Below are positions 1 to 8,857 of a stretch of DNA of 22,682 nucleotides, piece by piece. This DNA is from Apostichopus parvimensis (Eukaryota; Echinodermata; Holothuroidea; Aspidochirotida; Stichopodidae): contig KN887206.1 of the NCBI GenBank assembly GCA_000934455.1, forward strand, positions 2,349-25,030, read 5' to 3'. The notes below the pieces were generated by a model. That model searched no databases. It was given only the letters and a program-made list of their open reading frames with translations, and was not told the DNA's origin. Position numbers and translations under genes: made by a program. Each line of letters starts with the position of its first letter. Within the stretch, counting starts at the first letter, position 1.

Positions 1-238
1 CCTCCAAAAATATTATAATAAATTACTGAGCAACTTTGGTGACAGTGCATAAATTTCCCTTTTAAGAAAATTATTTTGGCAAAGTTTTAAGCAGTACCAT
101 ATAATGACACCCAAATGGCCTTTCACCCTGAAAATTCCTGAACGAACCCAAAAATCAAACATCATTACCTGTCATAATAAAACAAGAAAATAAAATTTGG
201 GGTTTTTCACACCCATCAGCTGCATTCCATGAACTTAC
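1..238 (-). other. intron 17 (partial)
   Basis: The 5' part of the intron after exon 17, starting GTAAGTTCATGG on the minus strand. No further exon is seen before the window edge. Confidence 0.85.
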
Positions 239-292
239 CTTTTCACCAGTAATACCCTTTTTACCCCTCTTCCCTCGTTTGCCAGTTTTACC
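239..292 (-). CDS. fibrillar collagen triple-helix exon 17 (54 bp), very basic
   Basis: Encodes GKTGKRGKRGKKGITGEK, six Gly-X-Y triplets with no proline, six Lys and two Arg against one Glu. Such a dense basic strand, tripled in the trimer, could bind heparan sulfate or other polyanions (inference). The acceptor is GTCTACAG|GGT and the donor is AAG|GTAAGT. It is the equivalent of COL1A1 exon 24 (helix about 361-378). The gene continues to the left beyond the window. Confidence 0.94.
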
Positions 293-954
293 CTGTAGAC
301 AAAAAGCAAGGAATAAAAACACAAATATAAAATGCTTCTGCAGTTGTCCTTTATATATCTTCCCCGTTCTCTTTGCCATCTTACATTATTTTACACTCTT
401 CAGAAATCCACGAAATTCGAGGAAGATAACTAAGAATATAAAAGGAAAAATATACTTCAACATTTATGGCAGTGTAAAAAATAATGTAAGGTGATTGCAA
501 ACAAGTAGTTATATGACCTTTTCTTGTCTTTAGCTTAATCTCTAAAGTTACGGAGATCTAAAATAGAAACCACATGAACCACGTCTGGTCCAATCCTAAC
601 ATATCCCTGGTTGAATTAAAACTTTTGCCTCATTCTGTATTTTCACTTGTAATGAAGATAAATGACCTGTGACCTCTGCTTCCTGCACAGTCATTTCCCC
701 TCTTCACTACTAATTAGTATATATCGCCAACTATGCATCAACTCGGCCGACGCCCCAACGGAAGAGAATCACCGTTTCAAAATGCACTGTGACCTTTTTT
801 AGACCGAAGATGGGATCTTTCGCCTAAATGGACAGAATTACTTTGTCCATGGAAATGAACCCATTAATATCACACAAAATGTCACAGTTGAACTTCCAAC
901 AAGTAGACCAGGCTATGAATGAGCTAGGTATCACCTGGAAGGAGGATTTATCTC

Positions 955-1151
955 ATGTGGTTTTTCTAGACCAGAATTTCATAAGGAATAAGAATATCTC
1001 GGGTGAACACACCCCCCCCGAAAAAGGGGGGTTCTTTCTGGGGGGGTCCATTTTTTAAGGCAAAAATACCAGAGGTTACATTTACACACAAATAGGATCA
1101 AATGTGGTTTTTCTAGACCATAATTTCATAAAGAATAGGAATATCTTGGGT
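955..1151. repeat. 50-bp direct repeat pair, 147 bp apart
   Basis: 955-1004 and 1102-1151 match at about 46 of 50 positions (shared TGTGGTTTTTCTAGACCA and AATTTCATAA). The intervening bases contain the C/G-run cluster. I could not extend the similarity into the spacer, so this may be a partial tandem duplication. Confidence 0.85.
1012..1046. repeat. C-run/G-run hairpin cluster
   Basis: A C8 run (1012-1019) is followed by G6 (1026-1031) and G7 (1040-1046). The C run can pair with either G run, making a small GC-clamped hairpin in an AT-rich intron. Confidence 0.8.
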
Positions 1152-1332
1152 TAAAAGCCCAAATCCTGAATGTACAATAGATTTGTCACCTTGCAACCCT
1201 ATCACTCCATTACAAAACCCTGTGAATGATGACCTTTCAACACTTTTGACAGGCAGGCAGACAAACAGATATTACATAGAGGACAAACGGACAGACATAC
1301 ACAAAGACTGACACTCTGCAGACAAATATAAT

Positions 1333-1333
<1 letters not shown>

Positions 1334-1370
<37 letters not shown>
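1334..1370. repeat. (CAGA)n microsatellite
   Basis: About nine tandem CAGA/GACA units, with degenerate GACA-rich flanks from about 1250. It explains the Cys/Val/Ser-rich open frames on the minus strand here. Confidence 0.95.
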
Positions 1371-2039
1371 TGACAGCCAGATGCAGTGCCACAGCTATAG
1401 CTAGAATATGCCAAGAAATACCCAAACTGAAGTGAAACAGAGGAAAAGGTAAATTGCTAAATTATCAAGAAAGTGTGCCAATTGACAAACAGAAAACGAA
1501 ACATGAAGTAGAAAAATTAGATTGAAGACAGCAATGGTTGCTTGAAAAATATCAAGAAAAATTCAGAAGTGACTTCATTTTTTTTAAAGTCTGGGATGAG
1601 TTATTGTCACAAAGTTTCTTAACCGTGCAGTCGAGTAAGTGATTCATCTCTCTGTATCGGGAAAAATATTTGACAGATACACGGAGACAAAAAATGGAAG
1701 GCATTCCACTTATAAATGCTTCCCCGATTTTAACTCCCAACTCTTTCTCTGGTTAATATTGTTATCAAGATATGGCTCAGTTATTCCAGGAAAAATAAGA
1801 ACTTCAGTGGCTAGTCTGTGATGTCAACAGGACCACATACTGTGACAGCACTCTGTTTCACTTCAGAGAAAACTCTTTTGATAATTCCGACAAAATGCTG
1901 GCCGGGAGGGCGGTTACTTTACGACGCTAAGCGGTTATAAATGCATGTAGGAGAGGCAGAATGGATTGCCACTTTTACTTCAGGTAGTCGGGTGGCTATC
2001 CAATTAGCAGTTCAACCTCATTTGGGATTTTTTTTTTAC

Positions 2040-2191
2040 AATTTGGAAGACATATTCAGATTGGAAACCGTGGATTTCTCCTGGATGATAAATCCACCTT
2101 ACTTTGGCTGGCCAGGAGTCGAACCCACAACCTCCCAGACAGATGGTAGGTTGCATTGCTTCTGAAGTCACCATCAGTACCCACCAGACCA
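2040..2191 (-). mobile_element. tRNA-derived SINE remnant (head region)
   Basis: On the minus strand an A-box-like TGGTCTGGTGGGTA (2178-2191) is followed by a B box GGGTTCGACTCC (2115-2126). The A-to-B start spacing is about 65 nt, longer than in a real tRNA (about 44), so this is not a tRNA gene. Downstream is about 80 bp of body and an A-rich run near 2030-2038. No second copy in the window supports it. Confidence 0.4.
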
Positions 2192-2482
2192 TAGCACTGT
2201 TATCAATTTTTAATTCATACAATGAATGAATATCAAATATTACCCCCCTTCCCCCCCCCCCCACATCTACTTTGTAAGATACAAATACTTGTCCCATTCA
2301 TTGAGCAGAATTATGTCATAATTATTGTGCTGTTGTGTAAAATATAACTCTCCCTAGATCACCAAGAATCATATTTAACATGGCAATGCAGACATTATTC
2401 AACTATTCCTCAATTCTAAAAAAAGCCCCACCTCAAATTTTTCTTAGAAAAGCTACAAAAAAAAAACATTGATTTAAATTAC

Positions 2483-2527
2483 CTGATCGCCTGAAGAACC
2501 TCTTTTGCCTGGTTTCCCTTGATCACC
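2483..2527 (-). CDS. fibrillar collagen triple-helix exon 16 (45 bp)
   Basis: Encodes GDQGKPGKRGSSGDQ, five Gly-X-Y triplets with one proline (GKP). The acceptor is CGTGCAG|GGT and the donor is CAG|GTAATT. It continues the basic block of exons 15-17. It is the second half of vertebrate COL1A1 exon 23 (helix about 346-360). Confidence 0.94.
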
Positions 2528-3146
2528 CTGCACGGTTGGAAGTAAAAAAAAGAAAAAGTGACCAGATCATGCTGTGACATTCCACCCTAAAATCCTTCAT
2601 CATAACACCCCACTCCTCCCTACATATTCACTTACTGTAACTCAGCAAATATTTGCCAGTAATGGTCTTACTTTGAATTTATGGCGTCAGAGAAAATAAA
2701 CGGTTTCTTCATGATAGCAAGTTTATCTAGGCAGAAAGTTTATTTTTGGTATGCCATGGTAAAAAAAAAACAATTGAAACTAGGAAGTGTTTCTAAACAT
2801 TATGAATATATCCTGTAAGTACTATTGATGAAGTCATCAAAAAGGAATGTTTCATAAATTCTAATAATGCCAACAAAATGTCATTATCTTTTCTTCATAT
2901 AAATAATAATAATGAACAATGATTTATATTGACGAGTAGTTGTACTGCATCAAAGAAAACAACTGTTTATCAATGACCATACAAGTCTTAATCTTTCCTA
3001 TTAGTTATTAATTACGTTGCTTATGACGAGCCGACCTGATGGATATTTTGTAGCCAACTTGATAGACAAGATTCATGAAAATAAGTGTGAAAATAATTCA
3101 GTTCCCATGATGGTAACAAAATCTTTTCACAGGATTTACCGCTTAC
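2528..3146 (-). other. intron 15 (619 bp)
   Basis: AT-rich intron with short A runs and no recognised repeat or gene. Confidence 0.9.
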
Positions 3147-3200
3147 CATCAATCCTTTCGTTCCTTTGTCTCCTCTTGACCCTCTGTTTCCATGCTGACC
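3147..3200 (-). CDS. fibrillar collagen triple-helix exon 15 (54 bp), contains RGD
   Basis: Encodes GQHGNRGSRGDKGTKGLM, six Gly-X-Y triplets with no proline at all. It contains Arg-Gly-Asp, a motif that in fibrillar collagens is usually cryptic in the triple helix and exposed on denaturation. The acceptor is TGTTTAG|GGT and the donor is ATG|GTAAGC. A second GT six bases into the intron (GTAAAT) would read on with GTAAGC codons and was not chosen, because 54 bp is the family size. It is the first half of vertebrate 99-bp COL1A1 exon 23; helix about 328-345. Confidence 0.93.
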
Positions 3201-3405
3201 CTAAACATGGCATTAAATGAAACATAATGGCCATTAAACTTTCATAAAAACATTTTTTTTCAAAACAAGAAGAGAAAATTGCTATTGAACTATTTAAAAA
3301 GGGGAAGTTATCTAGGCATTTAACATTGAGACTATTTATCTTGTTGTTAATAATATCCTTTGAATGACAAGAGATGGTGGTCCATGTCTATATTCGGGCA
3401 GACTT

Positions 3406-3444
3406 GCCGCATGCGATCAAATTGCATGCGGCCCACTAGTGGGC
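3406..3444. repeat. two adjacent palindromes
   Basis: GCCGCATGC (3406-3414) and GCATGCGGC (3424-3432) form a perfect 9-bp inverted repeat with a 9-base loop. They overlap a perfect 14-bp palindrome GCCCACTAGTGGGC (3431-3444). Confidence 0.85.
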
Positions 3445-3870
3445 TTTCAAAACGTCTACTAATGCGGGCCCGGAACCTTAGATCACAGCAAGGGAAGACA
3501 TAAAATATGTACGGTGTCACAAGTTTTCACGTAGGTCCTATTTGTGATGAGGATAATCCAAGATAACAGATGGACAACATGTTGAACTTTCTGATCCGTT
3601 ATTTTCCTATTTAATGATATATTTTGCATTATTTTCACAGGCAGCAAAGGAACATTGTTACCTGCTGTGGCACACAGATCGGGTTCTAATTCGCACTGTG
3701 ACCACCAGATATACTTTGTACCCACCCATCCGAGAGACTTATAGATATATATTCTTTAAATAGTACAAAACTTAACCCTCAGTCTTACGAGACAAGAAAC
3801 TCGACATCGTTGCATTTATCTCTCCACCATATTGATATCTTAATAAAAAAGCATATTACATTCATATTTG

Positions 3871-3954
3871 TTTATCTCTGAATAATGTTGTCTGTTTTAT
3901 CTCTGAATAATGTTGTCTGTTTCATATCTCTGAATAATGTTGTCTGTTTCATAT
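3871..3954. repeat. 25-27 bp minisatellite, three units
   Basis: ATCTCTGAATAATGTTGTCT is repeated three times with spacings of 25 and 27 bp. The difference comes from TTTTAT versus TTTCATAT joints. Confidence 0.95.
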
Positions 3955-4025
3955 GTCACATATTCAAAAGATATGTTTTTACTCAGAAGTGGAAGAAAAA
4001 TATTTCTACCTGGTAAAAAACTTAC

Positions 4026-4079
4026 ATTCCTTCCATCCACCCCTGGTATACCCTTGTCTCCCTGATGTCCTTCAGATCC
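4026..4079 (-). CDS. fibrillar collagen triple-helix exon 14 (54 bp)
   Basis: Encodes GSEGHQGDKGIPGVDGRN, six Gly-X-Y triplets with one proline, at Y. The acceptor is GGTTCTAG|GGA and the donor is AAT|GTAAGT. It begins a run of 23 triplets (exons 14-17) without any X-position proline. It is the equivalent of COL1A1 exon 22 (helix about 310-327). Confidence 0.94.
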
Positions 4080-4529
4080 CTAGAACCAAAACAAAAATGG
4101 ATTGAGAAGAAAGTGATATCATGCAAGAAAGGAGAAGGCTAAAACAAAGAATGACATGCGAGGGTAAAACTCCCACATAACAGAACCTTTGATGTTGTCA
4201 AAAACTATTTACATGCTATACATAGCCCCCCCTAACAACCAGGACCTCATGCCCACCCTAGTATCATGAATGGGGTGGTAATGGTTCAGAAATGATGACA
4301 TTTATCACTTCCTTATCTAAAGAAACTAAACTAAAGAACATGATATTAACTAGTAAGACGGATGCAGTTCGGGTCACAATTAGACATTTAAAAAAAAAAT
4401 ATGAATGATCAGAAGCATTGCGGGCGAGGTAATCACTGTTTATGAGAGAGATTTATCTCTAGACTTTATTTAATGTTAAGAATGAGAATGTCATGCCTAT
4501 ACGACACTGGTAAATTAATAAACACCTTG

Positions 4530-4582
4530 ATAACTTTTGCGACCTTTCCGATGTTTTGATTCTCATGTGTCGGAAAAGTTAT
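4530..4582. repeat. interrupted inverted repeat
   Basis: TCGGAAAAGTTAT on the right (about 4570-4582) pairs with ATAACTTTT and CCGA on the left, which are split by about ten inserted bases. It is a small stem with an internal loop. Confidence 0.55.
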
Positions 4583-5073
4583 AATCAATGATACCACATT
4601 TTGGTTAGATCTCAACATATCGGCATTTATTCCAGGCTGTTATATGTGGGATAGGGTTGGTTATCTGGGTGAACCTCTGGCGTCGTATAAACAATTTCCA
4701 TCACAGAAAAGTAAATCGCTCATGGTGGGAATAACCTTGCACTGTACGAAATGGTGCAATCACTCACATTTCAAATAATTAATAATAAGTTATGAAATCA
4801 TAGAAATCCAATCTGACTTGAAATTATAAACACTTTTTTTTTTCTTGAAAGAAGAATGGGAATATTGGCTTTCACAGAATTATATTATATATACCAAAAT
4901 AATTGATTATGTTATATATACAAAAAATAATATGTATCAGGAATATTTTATTAATGCTATGAAATTCTATATCAAAGGTGTTGTTGGGCTTGCTCAACAT
5001 TGATCTCACCGTCTTCATACTAGAACTTATGTAGGTGATATGCATCAAATATTGTTACACAGTGTACAAGGTA

Positions 5074-5348
5074 GAACAGCATGGGTAAGAGTACAACAAT
5101 ATGAGTATGAATACAACAATATCAGTATTAGTACAACAGCATGAGTACAAGAGCATGAGTATGAGTACAACATGATGAGTATGAGTACAACTGCACGTGT
5201 ATGGGTACAACGGCATGGGTACGAGTACAACAGCATGGGTATGAGTACAACAGCATGGGTACAAGTACAACAGCATGAGTATGAGTACAACTATATGAGT
5301 ATGAGTACAACAGTATGAGTATGGGTACAACAGTATGAGTACAAGTAG
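5074..5348. repeat. 20-bp minisatellite (ACAACAGCATGGGTAYGAGT-like)
   Basis: About a dozen units built from ACAAC plus GAGTA/GGGTA hexamer-like blocks. The period is a regular 20 bp from about 5.19 kb and less regular before. Because 20 is not a multiple of three and no stop falls in the unit on the minus strand, several minus frames stay open across it; these are not genes. Confidence 0.9.
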
Positions 5349-5963
5349 AATTCAACTTGGTTTGCATATGAGTACAAGGCTCTAAGAACCAAGTATGAGT
5401 ACTTAATCTTGCGCTTGTACATATGTAAGACTTTCAAAATCCCATGAAGAAAGGCAAGAAATGTTAGAATACCAGAGACAGAGGCACTTCAAGACTGGTA
5501 ATATGTATCTTAAGACAACCTTGTAGATAATTTAGTTGCAACTTTCCTCAAAAAAGGTTGATAGTATCTTGCAGAATATGCTAAATGAAAAAAAAATTGG
5601 GGGTTCATATATATTCTCACCAACTCCCCCCCTGCCCCTCCCCCCCCCCTAACTACACTGTTGAATTCATGCATGGATACAACTCTACTATTCCTGTATC
5701 AATCCACATCTGCTCTAATGTCACATATCATTACAACCTATCATGACACAGACATGATGAGGTATTACCGCTACATATTCTCATATTAGGCAAGAGTTTT
5801 TGTTTTTACCATTCAGCAAAGCCCTAAACATATCATAAATTACCCAATGCTCCAACGACAATGAAAAATTGATACTTTCAGAATATCTTGAATGCAAATA
5901 TCTTTAACTTATCATCTTATTCTGATACGGTCGTTCATCTCACAGGTATTCTCATGGACTTAC

Positions 5964-6017
5964 CCGAGGTCCAATGGGTCCAGCAGGCCCAGGGGGTCCT
6001 TTATCGCCTTCATCTCC
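5964..6017 (-). CDS. fibrillar collagen triple-helix exon 13 (54 bp)
   Basis: Encodes GDEGDKGPPGPAGPIGPR, six Gly-X-Y triplets ending in four consecutive Pro-containing ones. The acceptor is TTTCATAG|GGA and the donor is CGG|GTAAGT. It is the last proline-rich stretch before the basic, Pro-poor block. Its terminal GPR before the next Gly is the kind of Arg site bound by HSP47. It is the second half of vertebrate COL1A1 exon 21 (helix about 292-309). Confidence 0.95.
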
Positions 6018-6568
6018 CTATGAAAATAGAAAATCTACACATGATATCTAAGAACAGCCAATCACTCATTGTCACTTCTCTCTAGTTGACACGTGTTCTT
6101 GCTCCCCCCCCCCTTCCTGCCCCCCCAAAAAATAAAGGTGTGTACAGTATTGTTAAAAGAATGTTTCATAAATTATTTGATATATTCACAAATCATTATA
6201 GAATAATTAAAAGCACTAACCCTCATATAATTATAGAAAATGGGTTTAAATTGTAGATTTTTAAGTGGCAAATAGCCTGCAAAATCAACAAGGGCCTGAA
6301 GTAATTTCAAGGGAACTACAAATTTTTGTAGTGTGGTGATACAAAAAGAACCTTTTTTCAAACATACATTACAAAATAAAACATTTTTTTTTGTACCACA
6401 GTTATAATTCTAAATATGTTCAAAACAATTGAAAGTATCCAGAAACTGAAAGGTCATGCTTAAGAATGGTAAAGAATTGTTAATTGCTAAAAACTATGCT
6501 CAACCCTCAGACCCAAACATATTAAGAATAAAAAATTAAAGAATATAAGCCATTTTTTTAAATCTCAC
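6018..6568 (-). other. intron 12 (551 bp)
   Basis: The shortest intron. It has C runs at 6104-6113 and 6120-6126 and is otherwise AT-rich. Confidence 0.9.
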
Positions 6569-6622
6569 TTGAGTCCCATCAACACCAATGGTGCCTTTCG
6601 AGCCCTGTGGTCCTTCTTCACC
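6569..6622 (-). CDS. fibrillar collagen triple-helix exon 12 (54 bp)
   Basis: Encodes GEEGPQGSKGTIGVDGTQ, six Gly-X-Y triplets with a single proline. The acceptor is TTTGTCAG|GGT and the donor is CAA|GTGAGA. With exon 13 it corresponds to the fused 108-bp COL1A1 exon 21 (54+54); helix about 274-291. Confidence 0.94.
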
Positions 6623-6810
6623 CTGACAAAAGGAAAGTTGGAAAGAACATAAGTACAAATATTGAGTATGAAACATCACACATTATCATATCCTAGATCA
6701 TATCAAAAGACTTTAGAAATAGTTTTTGTTAATGGTAGGTCTAACATTGGTCTGTGGGATTATTCTGACCATAAGAGACTTTGTCCACTACAGTACAAAG
6801 CAGGTGCACA

Positions 6811-7235
6811 GCTGCCCACCTTTCACACCTCCTCCTCTTCCCCTTCCCCACCCCCTCCCCCCCTCAGGAAAAATTTAACCAACAATATGCATGATATTGT
6901 GAAAGAAATCAGTACTTTTTCAGGGTTTAAAATTAATGACCACAAAACAATTTTTTTTTTGTTTCATAACAACAATGAAGGGAACAAATAGTCAGTCTAG
7001 AACACCTGCCTATCCCACTTCCACCACTTCCCCACCTTCCTCACCCCCAGGAAAATTTTACCAACAATTTGCATGTAATAAGATTAATAATTTATTTATA
7101 GAGGCTTATAAATGGAATGACCACCAAAAAAACTAAAAACAAAAAACAAAACAAAACAAAACAAACAAAACAAAAAAAACAAAAAAAACACAATACCTCA
7201 TTGTTTCATGACAACAAAGAAGTTAAAAACAAAAT
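6811..7235. repeat. two diverged copies of a C-rich/CCAACAA module (third copy at 7.56-7.69 kb)
   Basis: A C/T-rich tract followed by CAGGAAAA..TT..ACCAACAAT.TGCATG occurs at about 6859-6893 and 7043-7076, and in weaker form at 7611-7645. After it, each copy has an ATGACCAC-, CATAACAACAA- or CATGACAACAAAGAAG-like segment. Copies one and two are about 184 bp apart. Confidence 0.65.
7130..7195. repeat. A-rich (CAAAA)n tract
   Basis: Runs of ACAAAA/ACAAAAC. It could be a decayed retroposon tail or a simple repeat. Confidence 0.85.
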
Positions 7236-7242
7236 TACTCAC

Positions 7243-7296
7243 TGGCGCACCTGCCTCTCCCGGATCTCCTTGCGCCCCTAATCTGCCCTGACTGCC
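7243..7296 (-). CDS. fibrillar collagen triple-helix exon 11 (54 bp)
   Basis: Encodes GSQGRLGAQGDPGEAGAP, six Gly-X-Y triplets with no X-position proline. The acceptor is ATGGCAG|GGC and the donor is CCA|GTGAGT. A second AG follows six bases into the exon, but only the first keeps 54 bp. It contains GDPGEA, a loose match to the GxOGEx' shape. It is the equivalent of COL1A1 exon 20 (helix about 256-273). Diverged duplicated intronic modules lie on both sides. Confidence 0.95.
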
Positions 7297-8095
7297 CTGC
7301 CATAAATGAAAAGCGAAAAATAAAGAGGAGTGATTAATTTGATATGTGGCTAAAAAGGATAAGCTATGGGCATGAAGGGCCATGGAAGAGTACATACTGC
7401 AACATTAGTCAGGAAGACAATTCCAGTACAGCAACCCAACATGACAGCAACATCGCCAAGCTGAACTCATTTTTTTGTCCCAAGTGAGTTTTATCGGGAC
7501 TGTTGTAACAAGTTGTTGTGCCTATAGAAAGCATGATTCTTTGTTCCAACTGGTCTAAAGCCAACCCATGGGTGTAATACCCCCCCCCTTCCCTCGCACC
7601 ACCTCCCCTGCCTCAGGTAAAATCCTACCAAGAGCTTTGCATATTTCCCCATAATTTATTCTATGACAACAAATCTTGATGACTGTTAAAGCAAGACCCC
7701 CCACCCACCCCTCCATTCAACTTTACAGACTATCAAATGTCAAAATGGCCCCCTAAATATCTGTCATCTACCACTGAGCCATGTGCAATAGCTTTTACCC
7801 GCATTGGAAGCAATTTCATAACATTATGATTTTGTGAACGTGCTAAAACAACATTCTGACAATACATACTCTGATATGTGTGTAAAGTTCTATATGCTCA
7901 AAATAATGCCAGGTTTGAAATCCCAGATTCACGCATCAAAGCCTTTTTACAAATATACCCAGGGAAGAATATTTATTGTCACTCTTTCCTCATCAAGTTC
8001 GCCCTACGAGAAGCAACTTTTGCATACATAACATTTGGTAACATCACACCGATACAGCGATACTTGTGATGCACAAGTTGTGAATATTGTGTCAC
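7297..8095 (-). other. intron 10 (799 bp)
   Basis: Contains the third, most diverged copy of the C-rich/CCAACAA intronic module (about 7.56-7.69 kb) and a C9 run at 7580-7588. No gene is seen. Confidence 0.9.
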
Positions 8096-8140
8096 CTTTT
8101 CACCTTTTGGACCTGTGAGTCCACTTTGGCCCAATGGTCC
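8096..8140 (-). CDS. fibrillar collagen triple-helix exon 10 (45 bp)
   Basis: Encodes GPLGQSGLTGPKGEK, five Gly-X-Y triplets with no Y-position proline and a KGE ion-pair sequence. The acceptor is TTTTGCAG|GGA. The donor is AAG|GTGACA, which departs from consensus at the last positions. It is the second half of vertebrate COL1A1 exon 19 (helix about 241-255). Confidence 0.94.
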
Positions 8141-8803
8141 CTGCAAAAAAACAAACAAAGAAAGATACAAAATGCTTCAGTGGGAATAAAAAAATTGGAT
8201 TGTTTATGGAGATAATTTTGGAATAGAAACAATACATATTATGTGCAAGAAGACATGGATGGGGGTCTTTACAACATTCTTATGTTAAAACATTCAAAGT
8301 ATTAATGTAAGCTGTGAGGTTTGAAATATCCGTACAATACCAACAAGAAAAAACCATATTGTAAATAAAATAAAAAAGTTACAAATGGCATCTTTCGATT
8401 AATCTATATTTCTTATATATTTGTTTGTGAAATAAAATTGTGGTAATGAAACAATTTTTTCTTTGTTTGCCAGCTTATATAAAAACATTATGATAACATA
8501 CGTAAAGACCGATTGGTCTGACATGGATGTTTCTTTCATATTTGTGTGCCTTGACCAGATTGCTAAAGTTTTGAATATAATAATAGGCCTTTGTTTGGTT
8601 TTTAATGTATTGTATGCATCTTAGCATGGCATTTGAGGACTAACTATACCTTGGACATTCTACATTATACTTTCTATTGTAATAAAAGGCAAGAAATACC
8701 TACTACCATGTCTTTATAACCCAGCCCTAGCTTTAAATTAGCCTGGGTTAACCACATAGTTAAATAATTCAAGAGTTTGTACCAAACTGAAGACAATACT
8801 CAC
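8141..8803 (-). other. intron 9 (663 bp)
   Basis: AT-rich intron; no repeat or gene recognised. Confidence 0.9.
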
Positions 8804-8857
8804 CGCAGGTCCAGGTATACCAGGTAGGCCGATATCACCAGGAAACCCTTCCTCTCC
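8804..8857 (-). CDS. fibrillar collagen triple-helix exon 9 (54 bp)
   Basis: Encodes GEEGFPGDIGLPGIPGPA, six Gly-X-Y triplets with three Y-position prolines, the most of any exon here and so probably the most stable helix segment. The acceptor is CTTAAACAG|GGA and the donor is GCG|GTGAGT. Together with exon 10 it corresponds to fused 99-bp COL1A1 exon 19 (54+45); helix about 223-240. Confidence 0.95.

Larger units (their letters stand above)
293..2482 (-). other. intron 16 (2190 bp)
   Basis: Contains a 50-bp direct repeat pair 147 bp apart (955 and 1102), a C8/G6/G7 cluster at 1012-1046, a CAGA microsatellite at 1334-1370, a tRNA-like SINE head at 2.1-2.2 kb and a C12 run at 2251-2262. A perfect tandem AGGTCA-type pair (TGACCT-G-TGACCT) sits at 663-675. 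Confidence 0.9.
3201..4025 (-). other. intron 14 (825 bp)
   Basis: Contains two adjacent palindromes at 3406-3444 and a roughly 26-bp minisatellite of three units at 3871-3954. No gene is visible. Confidence 0.9.
4080..5963 (-). other. intron 13 (1884 bp)
   Basis: Holds the 20-bp minisatellite at 5.07-5.35 kb, C runs at about 5626-5649, an AT-rich TATATA tract near 4.88-4.93 kb and an interrupted inverted repeat at 4.53-4.58 kb. No gene is visible. Confidence 0.9.
6623..7242 (-). other. intron 11 (620 bp)
   Basis: Largely made of two diverged copies of a C-rich module and an A/CAAAA-rich tract at about 7.13-7.19 kb. Confidence 0.9.

Noticed and set aside
155-379. Open frame around exon 17 taken as a protein-coding unit
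   Set aside because: Only the middle 18 residues are Gly-X-Y. The frame crosses the AG acceptor and GT donor into intron, so the exon, not the frame, is the real feature; the same applies to the open frames around exons 1, 3, 6, 9, 10 and 11.
1202-1425. Cys/Val/Ser/Leu-rich open frames on the minus strand
   Set aside because: They translate a CAGA microsatellite and its degenerate flanks.
1941-2297. Overlapping plus and minus open frames of 74 and 97 codons
   Set aside because: Both run through the tRNA-like SINE remnant and show no protein signature.
3683-3710. B-box-like GGGTTCTAATTCGC on the plus strand
   Set aside because: The B-box match is imperfect and no convincing A box precedes it at a suitable distance.
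5045-5367. Three overlapping minus-strand open frames rich in Tyr, Cys, Thr and His
   Set aside because: They are produced by the 20-bp minisatellite, whose unit lacks stops in these frames and cycles through all of them.
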